Assembly: GCA_012517475.1 (NCBI GenBank)
Contig: JAAYUV010000008.1
Coordinates: forward strand, 1-64,000
DNA length: 64,000 bases
Source: Peptococcaceae bacterium
GTDB taxonomy: Bacteria > Bacillota > Desulfitobacteriia > Desulfitobacteriales > Syntrophobotulaceae
Direction of reading: 5' to 3'
The stretch's first letter is position 1. Each line of letters opens with the position of its first letter. The notes under the pieces are model-generated. The model worked only from the letters and a program-made list of their open reading frames with translations, searched no databases and was not told where the DNA came from. Both the position numbers and the translations under genes were made by a program. Below are positions 1 through 9,176 of this stretch, in pieces.

Positions 1-249
1 GGAACAAGGCTACCTTCTTAAGTCGCTGCCCCTTTAAAGTTGAGAAGAGAAACCAAACTACCTGTATACACCATATTTACCAAATGAAGGATATTATTTT
101 CTGGTTGAAATTCTTGAACATTTTTTATGCAACGTTAATGCTAATTTATATAAATTTAAAACTGGTTATAAATAAATTCCACTTTGCTGCCTTCGGTCAG
201 GATATTAACAAGTATCAGGCTTAAAAGGACAGCGGTGAAAATGCCAATA

Positions 250-1452
250 TCAATTAAAATAGGAAACAAGCGCTTCATTGACATACACCCATCCTTTCCA
301 TCCTATATGCATATGATCCTGCAAAAAGTATGCATCGTATTCATGGCTGGAGAAATCGGCCAGCTGGAATCCATAGGAGGTAACCATTTCTTTAATATTT
401 TTATAATACTGCTGACGGTCTGTTTTGCTGAAACTGCAGTAATCATACCACTTACCGTTTACAGGAATGCTGATAAACAAAGGCTGGATGCCTAGATCTT
501 TGCATAATTGCAGCAAAAATCTGAAGTCGTCATATTCGGGGGATTTACAGTAAGAAAGTCCGTTCATATAACCTTTATAGTCTTTATATTTATTCTTAAT
601 ATAGCGTTCAAAATATCTACTATCCATGTAGTACTCATTATTTTTCGCGTTTTCTTTTCCTGTTTTATTAGCAGCCAGTCTCTCTGCTTCCCAATTAATC
701 GCTGTTTTTGGGATGAATGGTTCCTGAGCAGTTTTCGCTTTATATTTCGTTTTGCTCAACGTATTGTAAGATTTGACCAAATCCTTCGTATTGAGTAATT
801 CCAACCTGATTTTATAGTAAGGTGTAAGAATGAAGAGTGCCACCTTGGAGTACGGTTTATCACTTGTGTAAAGATCACAGTATCTCTGGACCTCGGGAGC
901 TTCGGGGCATCCCTCTACCATGATTCGGACTCTTTGGGCCACATAGGTTTTGATTGATTGGCTGATATTGGGATCAAACATGAGGGATAAAAAATGCTGC
1001 TCGGAAAAATTCATATCAAAGTTTTTATTGGTCAGACCGTGTTCTGTAAACCACTGCGGGGAAATTATTAATGCTATTTTTTTCCCTTTTAATGTATTTC
1101 CCATTGAACCATAATTCATCAACTGCATAAGGCTTTGATAGTATCCCTGGCCAATCAGGTTCACATGAATTCCGCCGCGGTTTGCGAAAAAGTTTACCGG
1201 ATGAAATGGGTTATTTGTATTTGTAAGATCAGAAGTGCCATACAAAGGGATACTGTCACCGCGTTCCAGCGCGACTCGCTGCAGGGCAACTCCTATGTTT
1301 TTCTGATCATTAAGAATATTGCCGAAAGCAGGATTATAAATTTGACTGATCATGACTGACAGCCTGTTGTTGGCCAAGTGCCAAATACCGAATACCAGGC
1401 AAAGCGAAATGAACCAAGTTAACGGCCGGGAAACCGATCTTTTTGTACCCAT
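250..1452 (-). CDS. dltD: DltD, D-alanine transfer to (lipo)teichoic acid
   Basis: A 400-residue protein with one N-terminal membrane segment (about residues 11-27) and an extracellular SGNH-like domain, as expected for DltD, which completes D-alanine transfer onto teichoic acid outside the membrane. The Ser motif is GTSDL (Ser74) and the C-terminal Asp/His pair is in DHMHIGW (Asp379, His382). The ATG has a GGGAG ribosome site. It lies 65 bp downstream of dltB on the same strand, so the two are co-transcribed. The usual dltC between B and D is absent. Identity is confident from the motifs and the MBOAT partner. An acyltransferase acting on another surface polymer remains possible because dltA and dltC are not seen. 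Confidence 0.85.
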   Translation of the reverse strand: MGTKRSVSRPLTWFISLCLVFGIWHLANNRLSVMISQIYNPAFGNILNDQKNIGVALQRVALERGDSIPLYGTSDLTNTNNPFHPVNFFANRGGIHVNLIGQGYYQSLMQLMNYGSMGNTLKGKKIALIISPQWFTEHGLTNKNFDMNFSEQHFLSLMFDPNISQSIKTYVAQRVRIMVEGCPEAPEVQRYCDLYTSDKPYSKVALFILTPYYKIRLELLNTKDLVKSYNTLSKTKYKAKTAQEPFIPKTAINWEAERLAANKTGKENAKNNEYYMDSRYFERYIKNKYKDYKGYMNGLSYCKSPEYDDFRFLLQLCKDLGIQPLFISIPVNGKWYDYCSFSKTDRQQYYKNIKEMVTSYGFQLADFSSHEYDAYFLQDHMHIGWKGWVYVNEALVSYFN

Positions 1453-1516
1453 CTATCTCTTTTCTCCCTTGATCTTTCTATATCTTAAAACCGGTTCAAC
1501 CTTATACTTTGCTTGG

Positions 1517-2680
1517 TCAATAATTGAACAACTTTCCGGAGAAGATTAGGAAGCCAAAACAAATCAGTTGGAAGGTAATGAAAGTTGAGGAAATATTCCA
1601 GATCCGCTTATTTTTATACTGTTTATACAGTTTGCTGTGTCTCTGGAAGAAATCGGTCAAGACAATCAATATACCATGGTAAATCCCATAAAGAATATAA
1701 TAAATTTCTGTGCCGTGCCATATACCCATTGTTGTCATCGTAATCATATAGCCAACATAAGAAGCGGTAAAACGTCCTTTGAAGCGTTTCTTTTTCATAG
1801 ATGACATGACGAAACGGGTGTATATATAATCTCTGAACCAGAAAGATAAGGACATGTGCCAGCGGTTCCAAAAATCTTTAATATCCTTGCTGATAAACGG
1901 TTTGTTAAAATTGTCAGGGGTGTTTACCCCCAGAATATAACTTACACCGATAGCCATTAAGCTGTATCCTGCAAAATCAAAGAACAGGTAAAAACTATAT
2001 CCGTACATATAACTGAAAACACTCAAGATGCCGTTCTTGAGTATCCCCTGCTGCAGGGGGATTTTGGCCAGCCAGTAATTAAAAATTGCACTGCTGATTA
2101 CAAATTTGTAGCCTGCACCGATTGCAATTTTTTTTAAGCCCTGATGAACACGTTCCAGGTATTCGTTTCTTGGGATTTTTTCCAGAATATCTTTGCCGAA
2201 ACGTCTTGAGCGATCAATCGGGCCTGAGCTGATAGTGGGGAAAAACAACAGGAAATAGGTAAACTCAAAAAAAGAGACCTCTTTTATTAACCCGTCGCCG
2301 ATTTCAAGCAACATCTGAATCGCTTTAAAGGTCAGATAAGAAATGCCTAAAAATCCAAACGTCCGCGCTGAAAAATAATGCCCCCATTTAACAAAGGCAA
2401 GCGGAAGTAAAGAAAAGATGATATATATTCTGAGCAGCCAACGTGATTCCCACTTTTTTCTCAAGAGGGAATATGTTTTAACCAACAATAATTCTCCAAA
2501 ATAAAATGCGACTAGGCTGATTGCCTGGACTTTAGATCCTGAGAATAACAGCGAAAGAACAGCCAAAGAAGCCAGAAGCCCGTAATACCGGATCGGCTTT
2601 TCCAGAATTCCTAGTATAAAGGCAGGAATCAGCGACAAAAACAGAAGATAAAAAAAGTAAAAGCTTCCGTAAGGGATCAT
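1517..2680 (-). CDS. dltB: DltB, membrane-bound O-acyltransferase (MBOAT)
   Basis: A 387-residue polytopic membrane protein of the MBOAT family. It is known to move D-alanyl groups from the carrier protein DltC across the membrane to DltD and teichoic acid. The active-site region is visible as GIWHGTE (His322) followed by a second His in GIYHG (His335), and the preceding RWHMSLSFWFRDY stretch is typical of DltB and AlgI. The ATG is preceded by a GGAGGAG ribosome site. It is the first gene of a dltB-dltD unit. No dltA (D-alanine ligase), dltC (carrier) or dltX is found upstream, where a divergent DJ-1 gene begins, so these must lie elsewhere or the substrate differs. Confidence 0.85.
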   Translation of the reverse strand: MIPYGSFYFFYLLFLSLIPAFILGILEKPIRYYGLLASLAVLSLLFSGSKVQAISLVAFYFGELLLVKTYSLLRKKWESRWLLRIYIIFSLLPLAFVKWGHYFSARTFGFLGISYLTFKAIQMLLEIGDGLIKEVSFFEFTYFLLFFPTISSGPIDRSRRFGKDILEKIPRNEYLERVHQGLKKIAIGAGYKFVISSAIFNYWLAKIPLQQGILKNGILSVFSYMYGYSFYLFFDFAGYSLMAIGVSYILGVNTPDNFNKPFISKDIKDFWNRWHMSLSFWFRDYIYTRFVMSSMKKKRFKGRFTASYVGYMITMTTMGIWHGTEIYYILYGIYHGILIVLTDFFQRHSKLYKQYKNKRIWNISSTFITFQLICFGFLIFSGKLFNY

Positions 2681-2937
2681 CTAATCTCCTCCGATAACTG
2701 AACTAATACTTTTACCATTTATATTTTATGTAATCCCATCCGTTTTCAGGAACCGGACAATTGATGCGATTGGCTTTCTATTAAGGCGGGATAATTTTTG
2801 TATTTTTCTGTATTTTAACATAGGATTTGCTGTCTAGTAAGACAGACAAAAAAATATTAATAACTTACATGTAGTTTCCATGCATCGGGATAAAGGATAA
2901 AATAAAAAAGGAAGGAAGAATTAATCTAAGAGATAGG

Positions 2938-3540
2938 ATGATGATAACAATGTACAGGGTAGGAATATTTGTATTTCATAATGTAGAGTTATTGGACTTT
3001 GCCGGCCCTTTTGAGGTTTTTTCGGTTACTTCGGAATTGAATGACTTTAAACTTTTTCAGGTCTTTACAATAAGTAATGATGGAGAGCCTGTTACGTCCG
3101 TAAATGGCCTTAAAACTATACCGGATTATAGTTTTAATAGCCATCCGGTTATTGATATTTTAATCATTCCAGGCGGGGTAGGTACAAAATCAGAAATGGA
3201 AAAGGGGGATGTTCTTGAGTGGCTGATGAATAGCGAAAAACAGGCCAAAATGATCATATCGGTCTGCTCGGGAGCACGATTGCTAGGGAAAATAGGTCTT
3301 TTAGACGGAAAAGAGTGCACAACACATCACGAAGTGATGGAACACCTTAAAGTTATCGCCCCCAAGGCCATCATTAATCCCGACGTAAAATTTGTTGATA
3401 ACGGCAAAATTCTGACTTCTGCCGGAATATCTGCGGGAATAGATTTATCTCTCTATGTTGTAGAGAAACTCTATGGAGCAGAGATCGCCAATAAGACTAA
3501 ATGTTATATGGAATATGGGGACTGGACATCAGTGTTATGA
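2938..3540 (+). CDS. DJ-1/PfpI (GATase1-like) family protein
   Basis: A 200-residue single-domain protein of the DJ-1/PfpI superfamily, close to the isonitrile hydratase/PfpI_2 branch. The nucleophile elbow is VCSGA with Cys110, and the conserved acidic residue in FAGPFEVF (Glu26) would contact the Cys. Members act as glyoxalases, isonitrile hydratases or stress proteins; the substrate cannot be told from sequence. Two starts are possible: this one, and an in-frame ATG at 2950. Neither has a strong ribosome site. It is a single gene converging on the truncated LysE gene 33 bp away. Confidence 0.75.
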   Translation: MMITMYRVGIFVFHNVELLDFAGPFEVFSVTSELNDFKLFQVFTISNDGEPVTSVNGLKTIPDYSFNSHPVIDILIIPGGVGTKSEMEKGDVLEWLMNSEKQAKMIISVCSGARLLGKIGLLDGKECTTHHEVMEHLKVIAPKAIINPDVKFVDNGKILTSAGISAGIDLSLYVVEKLYGAEIANKTKCYMEYGDWTSVL

Positions 3541-3573
3541 TTGCTTTATAAAAAAAACTTCCCCCGAAGAAAA

Positions 3574-4044
3574 TCAGCAAACAGCAAATACTCCCGCAGT
3601 GCCGAAAGATTTATAGGCCTGAAGGAGAAGGCCCAAGCCGATAACCGCCCACCATAATATAAAATAAGGATTGGCTGCACTGATTACTATACCGGAATAG
3701 AACATATTTTTTGTATCGGAGTTGCTACTCTCCAATTCAATTTTCACTTTTTTCTTGATAGAACTCAGGATCATATCAAGTCCCATATATATTAACAATA
3801 ACCCGCCAATGATACCGATACCGATTTGGGCGGCATTTGATTGAAGGATGATATCGAATCCCATAAATATCAAGGCTATTAAAATAATCTCCAGAATGGC
3901 ATGGCCTCCGGTAACGATGAACCCTGAATGAGGCCCCGCGTTTAATGATTGTCTGATGGTATAAGTAAGCATGGACCCAGGCATCATGGCACCTGAAAAA
4001 GCCAAGGCCAATGAAGATAAAAAAATCACAAGCATAGGAGCCAC
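3574..4044 (-). pseudogene. LysE-family exporter, C-terminally truncated
   Basis: A 156-residue membrane protein with the LysE/RhtB N-terminal signature (SGAMMPGSMLTYTI) and the later SAANPYFILWWA motif. LysE-family exporters of amino acids or other small metabolites are usually about 200-210 residues. This frame stops with FAVC directly after the NPYF helix, so the last one or two transmembrane helices (about 50 residues) are missing. No continuation is found in another frame before the opposing DJ-1 gene ends at 3540. The ATG has only a weak ribosome site (GAGGTGG). It is probably a non-functional remnant; a functional short variant cannot be excluded. Confidence 0.65.
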
Positions 4045-4124
4045 CTCTAATTAACATACAAGAAATACATTTGATTTTATCATTTCTTCTAAAAGTCTAC
4101 AATAAAAATAAGAATGGATGATTT

Positions 4125-4196
4125 ATGACAAAAGATCAACAAGAAAGGGCAATAATAGAAGAACATATTCAACTTTATATTGGTGAACATAGTTAA
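4125..4196 (+). pseudogene. N-terminal remnant resembling suppressor-of-fused family
   Basis: A 23-codon open frame beginning [20 protein letters not shown]. It resembles the start of bacterial suppressor-of-fused-domain proteins, which typically begin with a short charged stretch and an IEKHIEKHFG-like helix. It then runs into a stop, and the downstream sequence belongs to the pentapeptide-repeat gene in another frame. It is read as a deletion remnant left by recombination. The match is from memory of the family and short, so confidence is low. Confidence 0.35.
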
Positions 4197-4224
4197 AAAA
4201 CTTCTTGTGGAGATTTGTAAAGAT

Positions 4225-5079
4225 ATGAAAAGTGATCTGGAACTTGATAGGACTCGTGAAAATTTGCGAGCCGGTTGTGCTCACTGTTTCGGTTTGTGCT
4301 GTGTAGGATTGTACTTTGCCGCATCAGACGGCTTTCCAATCGATAAAGAGGCGGGTCAGCCTTGTCCGAACTTGCAGTCGGATTTTCGTTGCAGCGTGCA
4401 CAATAATCTTTGGAAACAAGGTCTGAAAGGCTGCATTTCTTATGATTGTTTTGGTGCAGGACAAAAAGTTTCCCAATTCAGTTTCAAAGGTCGGGACTGG
4501 AGGCAGGATCAACATATTGCAAAGTCCATGTTTGAAGTATTCCTTATTATGGAGCAACTCCATGAATTGCTTTGGTATTTGTCGGAAGCACTACAGTTGA
4601 AGCCGGCTCAGCCAATTCATCCTGAGCTTCGTGTTATTCTCAAAGAGACGGAACAACTTACTGAACTTAGCTTCGATTCCCTATTGAAACTGGATATAGC
4701 CGAACACAGACAAGCCGTAAATATCTTGCTTCAGAAGACGAGTGAACATGTTCGAGCTGGGGTTCGTCAAGGAAAGAAGACTTGGCCAAAGCGCCCAAAA
4801 ACGTTTGGAAGGGGATTAGACCTTATTGGGGCAGATCTCAGAAAAACTGATTTAAAGGGATTGAATTTGAGAGGAGCTTACCTTATTTCGGCGGATCTCA
4901 GAGGGGTGGATTTGGAAGGGGCGGATCTTATCGGGGCAGACTTACGGGATGCTGATATCAGGGGAGCAGATCTAAGTGATAGTATTTTTCTTACCCAAAC
5001 TCAAATCAATTCAGCGATTGGGGATGTTTGCACAAAGTTACCTGTTTCACTTACCCGTCCAATATACTGGGGGGAATAA
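4225..5079 (+). CDS. Cys-rich pentapeptide-repeat protein
   Basis: A protein of about 284 residues. The N-terminal half has a conserved Cys pattern (CAHCFGLCC, then CPNL, CSVH and CISYDCFG), suggesting a metal or Fe-S site. The C-terminal part, from about [14 protein letters not shown], has about eight pentapeptide repeats (A/L-D-L-x-G type) forming a right-handed beta-helix. The ATG at 4225 ([14 protein letters not shown]) is chosen because a GGAG lies about 13 bp upstream and homologues begin near this point; a TTG at 4180 would extend the frame but overlaps the upstream remnant. The function is unknown. Similar two-part proteins are found in Bacilli and Clostridia. It is followed 33 bp later by a YitT gene with its own ribosome site. 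Confidence 0.7.
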   Translation: MKSDLELDRTRENLRAGCAHCFGLCCVGLYFAASDGFPIDKEAGQPCPNLQSDFRCSVHNNLWKQGLKGCISYDCFGAGQKVSQFSFKGRDWRQDQHIAKSMFEVFLIMEQLHELLWYLSEALQLKPAQPIHPELRVILKETEQLTELSFDSLLKLDIAEHRQAVNILLQKTSEHVRAGVRQGKKTWPKRPKTFGRGLDLIGADLRKTDLKGLNLRGAYLISADLRGVDLEGADLIGADLRDADIRGADLSDSIFLTQTQINSAIGDVCTKLPVSLTRPIYWGE

Positions 5080-5112
5080 AAATAAGGGTAATTTGTTGAA
5101 AGGAGGAACAGC

Positions 5113-5973
5113 ATGATAAAGAAGAAAAATAGAATTGGATACTATATCAAGAAATACAGCTTTCTGTTCCTGGGGGCGGTATTTGCATCAATCGGTTTAG
5201 AAATATTTTTAGTTCCCAACGAGATTGTGGACGGAGGTGTCACAGGAATTTCCATCATGGCGAGTATACTTACCAAATTCCCTTTGGGAGCTTATATTTT
5301 TATCCTCAATATTCCGTTCCTGGTTTTGGGTTATCGTCAAATCGGAAAAACATTTGTATGGGCCACGTTGTTTTCCATTACCACGCTTTCTATCGGGGTC
5401 AGCATTTTACAACCTGTACCCGGTCTCACCCAAGATACCTTATTAGCCGCGGTATTCGGCGGAATTATCCTCGGAATAGGGGTGGGTTTGGTTGTGAGAT
5501 ATGGGGGCTCTTTAGACGGAACAGAAATTATGGCCATCGTGGTTTCAAAACGGACTGGATTTTCCGTTGGAGAGATTGTTATGTTTTTTAATATATTTAT
5601 CTTAGGAAGCGCCGGGATATTATTTGGCTGGGATCGAGCTATGTATTCCCTGATCGCATACTTTATTGCCTTCAAAGTAATTGATTTAACGATTCAAGGG
5701 TTGGATGAATCAAAAGCGGTGATGATCGTATCCGACAAGCCGGATGAAATTGCTGAAGTCCTTTTAGCCCGTTTAGGCAGAGGGGTAACTTTCCTGGAGG
5801 GCAGAGGCGGTTATTCCGGGCAAACGAAAAGTGTTTTATACTCAGTGATTACACGCTTAGAGATATCAAAGCTTAAGTCAATTATTGATGAAATTGACGA
5901 GGACGCTTTTGTCGCAATCCATGATGTTCATGAGGTGCTTGGCGGAAAATTGAAGAAGACGGCCATTCATTAG
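5113..5973 (+). CDS. YitT family membrane protein (DUF161 + DUF2179)
   Basis: A 286-residue protein with a hydrophobic N-terminal half of about five to six membrane helices and a C-terminal soluble DUF2179 domain from about residue 205 (LDESKAVMIVSDKPDEIAEVLL). This is the standard YitT architecture. The ribosome site is AAAGGAGG before ATG. The cellular function is not established; the DUF2179 domain is thought to sense a small ligand. It is followed by the E2-like and GNAT genes on the same strand with a gap of 48 bp, so co-transcription is likely but no shared function is evident. Confidence 0.8.
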   Translation: MIKKKNRIGYYIKKYSFLFLGAVFASIGLEIFLVPNEIVDGGVTGISIMASILTKFPLGAYIFILNIPFLVLGYRQIGKTFVWATLFSITTLSIGVSILQPVPGLTQDTLLAAVFGGIILGIGVGLVVRYGGSLDGTEIMAIVVSKRTGFSVGEIVMFFNIFILGSAGILFGWDRAMYSLIAYFIAFKVIDLTIQGLDESKAVMIVSDKPDEIAEVLLARLGRGVTFLEGRGGYSGQTKSVLYSVITRLEISKLKSIIDEIDEDAFVAIHDVHEVLGGKLKKTAIH

Positions 5974-6021
5974 CCATAAATGCCATATGGTTGTAAAAGA
6001 TGGATTAATGAGGATATAACA

Positions 6022-6888
6022 ATGAAAAATATTGGCGAGTATCAAATAGAAGAATTCCCTTTAAGCAGAATATCAACAATTGATATCGGGGCAGCCGGAT
6101 TAAAGAAACATCATATAAAAGCATTAATCGAACTGGATGTCACAGAATCCCGGAAGATGATTCGTGAAAAAAAGAAACTGTCAGAAAAAATCACTTTTAA
6201 TTCATGGCTGATTAAATGTATAAGCCGTGCAGTTGAAGAATTTAAACCCATCCACGGAATAAGGAAAGGTAAAAAAAAGGTAGTCATCTTCGAAGATATT
6301 GATATATCCATTGTGATTGAAAGAGAAGTTGACGGAACAAAAGTGCCGCTTCCATATGTTATTCGAAAGACAAATGAAAAAAGTATTTCCGAAATAAGCG
6401 ATGAAATAAAAAACGGGCAACAACAATCAATCCAAGGTGAAGAAGATTTTGTTTTAGGTCAGGAAAAAATGAACAGGTTTTCTATGAAGGCGTATTATTA
6501 TTTGCCGGGTTTTATGAGAAGGCTAATCTGGAGATTTATCATCAATAGCCCATTTATAACAAAACAAAATATGGGAACCGTAATGATCACCTCGGTAGGA
6601 ATGATGGGCAAAATAAGCGGATGGGTGATACCGGTAAGTGTACATCCCTTATGTTTTGCAATCGGGTCTATAGTAAAAAAACCCGGTATTGTTAACGATC
6701 AAATAGAAATTAGAGAATATCTCTATATCACGGTTCTGGTTGACCATGATATTATTGATGGTGCTCCGGCAGTGAGAGCTCTGTCTAAATTAACTAAACT
6801 CATTGAAAGCGGTTACGGATTAGATTTGTCCGGGGAGGGGATACATCATGAAATACAGCATCAGAAAATGTGTGATGGACGACCTTAG
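6022..6888 (+). CDS. Stand-alone 2-oxoacid dehydrogenase E2 catalytic domain
   Basis: A 288-residue protein matching only the acyltransferase catalytic domain of E2 subunits (BkdB/PdhC/SucB-like). The catalytic motif DHDIIDG (His242, Asp246) is intact. There is no lipoyl domain and no peripheral-subunit-binding domain, and no E1 or E3 genes are nearby, so it is not a normal dehydrogenase-complex subunit. It may act as a trimeric CoA-dependent acyltransferase on a small substrate. The start at ATG 6022 is chosen over an upstream in-frame ATG because a GAGG precedes it and the family begins with a similar ISRMRK-like segment. The next gene overlaps it by 41 bp. Confidence 0.75.
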   Translation: MKNIGEYQIEEFPLSRISTIDIGAAGLKKHHIKALIELDVTESRKMIREKKKLSEKITFNSWLIKCISRAVEEFKPIHGIRKGKKKVVIFEDIDISIVIEREVDGTKVPLPYVIRKTNEKSISEISDEIKNGQQQSIQGEEDFVLGQEKMNRFSMKAYYYLPGFMRRLIWRFIINSPFITKQNMGTVMITSVGMMGKISGWVIPVSVHPLCFAIGSIVKKPGIVNDQIEIREYLYITVLVDHDIIDGAPAVRALSKLTKLIESGYGLDLSGEGIHHEIQHQKMCDGRP

Positions 6889-7402
6889 TGTGCTGCGTGA
6901 ATTCTCACGCCAAACCTTTGATGATACTTTCAGACGTCTCAATACGCCGGAAAATATGAAAGCTTATTTGGAACAAGCTTTTGATATAAGTAAACTCAGT
7001 GAACAATTATCGAATAATCATTCAGCCTTTTATTTTCTTTTTATGAACGAAGAGTTATCGGGTTATTTAAAAGTAAATGAACATGAAGCGCAAACCGACA
7101 TCTATGACCCGCAATCGCTTGAAATCGAGAGAATATACGTGCGTAAAGACCTCCATGGAAAAGGGTTAGGCAGCAGGCTAATGGATAAGGCATTAAAAAT
7201 TGCACAAATAAAGGGAAAGTCTTATATTTGGCTTGGGGTTTGGGAAAAAAATCAAAAGGCTATAGAATTTTACAAAAACAATGGATTTTATGCCATTGGC
7301 AAGCATTCCTTCGTCATGGGAGATGAAGAACAGGCGGATTATTTGATGCGAAAAGATTTAATCCACATAGCAGACCAGGTTTCTCAATGGAAATTACTTT
7401 GA
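6848..7402 (+). CDS. GNAT family N-acetyltransferase
   Basis: A 184-residue GNAT-fold acetyltransferase. The acetyl-CoA binding loop is the RKDLHGKGLGSRLMD segment (about residues 97-111), and the C-terminal part (WLGVWEKNQKAIEFYKNNGF) is typical of the family. The substrate is unknown; the layout resembles polyamine and antibiotic acetyltransferases. It starts inside the 3' end of the E2-like gene, with a very strong GGGGAGGGG ribosome site 8 bp upstream, so the two are translationally linked. Confidence 0.8.
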   Translation: MKYSIRKCVMDDLSVLREFSRQTFDDTFRRLNTPENMKAYLEQAFDISKLSEQLSNNHSAFYFLFMNEELSGYLKVNEHEAQTDIYDPQSLEIERIYVRKDLHGKGLGSRLMDKALKIAQIKGKSYIWLGVWEKNQKAIEFYKNNGFYAIGKHSFVMGDEEQADYLMRKDLIHIADQVSQWKLL

Positions 7403-7425
7403 GCAAAAGAAAAAGTCTCTTAATG

Positions 7426-7992
7426 CTACCGTTTTTTCCAAAATGACTTTGCTTCTTTTTCCAGTTTCGTTAACCTGGTGTAATAATCCGGAAATTCATT
7501 CAAATGCGCTAAAGCAATTTTTCCGGTTGTAATCGGGTCATCATCTGTAACATTGGTCTTAGGGTCCCTTCTGCCGTGTTCCAATTCTACTTCCAGTCCA
7601 ATTCTGAACTGTTCGACATCAAAAGGGCTTCTACTCCAGTCTATGCCAAGCTGTTCGCCGATAAGCCTTGCTTCAGTTATGGTAAATTTTAAACGTGGTT
7701 TGGGCTTGAAGTGATCAACCATAGTACTGCCTGTCAGTTGATGGCATTGATCCATATCTGAAGTCGTAAGTCCTTGATAAGAATGAATATGGCCTCCGTT
7801 GATTTCAATGTTTGGACCGGTAATTAGCTTATAGTAGTGCCGGTGACCATCATCTTTTGTCGTACAACCTGATATTTCATGAACATGGCTTTGATAATTT
7901 TCCGATGGGCTGCTGTAGCCTGAATAGCGATGTGTATGATAAAAGGCTATGTCCGAAACACCCTGGAAATAATGTCGATGTACGGAATTCAT
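7426..7992 (-). CDS. YmaF-like His-rich domain fused to DUF5661-like domain
   Basis: A 188-residue protein. Residues 1 to about 90 contain regularly spaced His residues (HRHYF, YHTHRYSG, SHVHEISG, GHRHYY, GHIHSY) as in Bacillus YmaF. Residues from about 100 onward (FTITEARLIGEQLGIDW, FDVEQFRIGLEVELEHG, NVTDDDP, GKIALAHLNEFPDYYTRL) match a small DUF5661-type domain otherwise seen alone. The His array suggests metal binding, but the function is unknown for both parts. It is transcribed divergently from the AraC gene with about 140 bp between them. Confidence 0.65.
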   Translation of the reverse strand: MNSVHRHYFQGVSDIAFYHTHRYSGYSSPSENYQSHVHEISGCTTKDDGHRHYYKLITGPNIEINGGHIHSYQGLTTSDMDQCHQLTGSTMVDHFKPKPRLKFTITEARLIGEQLGIDWSRSPFDVEQFRIGLEVELEHGRRDPKTNVTDDDPITTGKIALAHLNEFPDYYTRLTKLEKEAKSFWKKR

Positions 7993-8130
7993 TATTTACC
8001 ACCTCGTTATTATGATATTGAATAAGGTGGGAAAGGGTCATCAAAATTATTTTTTTTGTTGGGAGAAATAGCAAAACAGGTCAAGAATAAACCAATTCCC
8101 AATGATACCTTTTTAGTAGGAGGTGAGATC

Positions 8131-9060
8131 ATGGAAAGTTGGGATAAGATAAAGGCCGTACAACGGATGCAGGATTATATTGACAGCCATATTACAGAAG
8201 TGATTACTCTCCGTTCGCTTGCGGGTGTGGCAGGGTATTCTCCGTGGCATTCAGCAAGATTATTTAAAGAGCTAACCGGCAAGACCCCGTTTGAATATAT
8301 TCGGGCACTTCGGTTATCTCAAGCGGCTTTAAAACTTCGGGATGATAATGTGAAAATTGTTACCGTTGCCTTTGATTTCGTTTTTGACTCACACGAAGGT
8401 TTTACAAGAGCTTTTTCCAGGCTGTTTGGCATGACACCTCAATCTTATTGCAAAAACAGGGATAAGGCGTGTATTAAGCTTTTTATGCCTGACTATGTCC
8501 GTGATTATTACCTTACATTACAAAAAGGAGCGAAAAATATGTCCAAAAATTCCAATGTAAACACTGTTTTTGTCCAAGTGGTTGAACGTTCTGCAAGAAA
8601 ACTAATCCTGAAACGCGGTGTAAAAGCAACCCATTATTTTGAATACTGTGAGGAGGTCGGATGCGATGTTTGGGAGTTACTTTCAGGTATTCCGGAGGCA
8701 AGTTATGAACCTATTGGGATGTGGCTGCCCGAGAACTTGCGCAGGGAGGGCACTTCGGTTTACGCGCAGGGAGTCGAAGTTCCATTGAACTATTCGGGAC
8801 ACATTCCCGAGGGGTATGAGATGATGGAACTTCCGCCTTGCAAGATGATGGTTTTTCAGGGAGCGCCTTTTGAAGATGCTAAATTTGGAGAAGCGATTGA
8901 AGAACTATGGGGAGTAATGAAAACTTATAATCCTGAAACTTATGGTTTTCAATGGGCGGACGAGGATGGTCCAAGAGTCCAACTTGCACCAATGGGTTAT
9001 AGAGGATATATTGAAGCTAGACCAGTAAGAGAATTGAATCATACAAAAGCACAGATATAG
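8131..9060 (+). CDS. AraC-family regulator with GyrI-like effector domain
   Basis: A 309-residue regulator. The N-terminal AraC/XylS double helix-turn-helix is at about residues 8-105 (ITLRSLAGVAGYSPWHSARLFKELTG ... GFTRAFSRLFGMTPQSY). The rest resembles the GyrI/Rob small-molecule-binding domain, so it probably senses a hydrophobic or toxic compound. The ATG has an AGGAGGTGA ribosome site 7 bp upstream. It is followed immediately by an intrinsic terminator. The divergent YmaF-like gene is a possible target. Confidence 0.8.
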   Translation: MESWDKIKAVQRMQDYIDSHITEVITLRSLAGVAGYSPWHSARLFKELTGKTPFEYIRALRLSQAALKLRDDNVKIVTVAFDFVFDSHEGFTRAFSRLFGMTPQSYCKNRDKACIKLFMPDYVRDYYLTLQKGAKNMSKNSNVNTVFVQVVERSARKLILKRGVKATHYFEYCEEVGCDVWELLSGIPEASYEPIGMWLPENLRREGTSVYAQGVEVPLNYSGHIPEGYEMMELPPCKMMVFQGAPFEDAKFGEAIEELWGVMKTYNPETYGFQWADEDGPRVQLAPMGYRGYIEARPVRELNHTKAQI

Positions 9061-9087
9061 GGGCCGGCCTCTTTCGGCCCCTTCTTT
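9060..9087 (+). terminator. Intrinsic terminator after the AraC gene
   Basis: A 7-bp GC stem GGGGCCG/CGGCCCC (9060-9066 with 9075-9081), 8-nt loop, then TTCTTT. It starts on the last base of the stop codon. Confidence 0.8.
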
Positions 9088-9176
9088 ATCTTGATTTTGT
9101 CATAGACAAATTAAGTCCTCATATTTACAATCAAGGAGATAGTGTTTTTCATTGACTGAATTTGAGGAGGGTTGGT

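Noticed and set aside
2830-2845. Short inverted repeat CTGTCT-AGTA-AGACAG between dltB and the DJ-1 gene
   Set aside because: Only 6 bp; could be an operator but no conserved promoter elements around it support a call.
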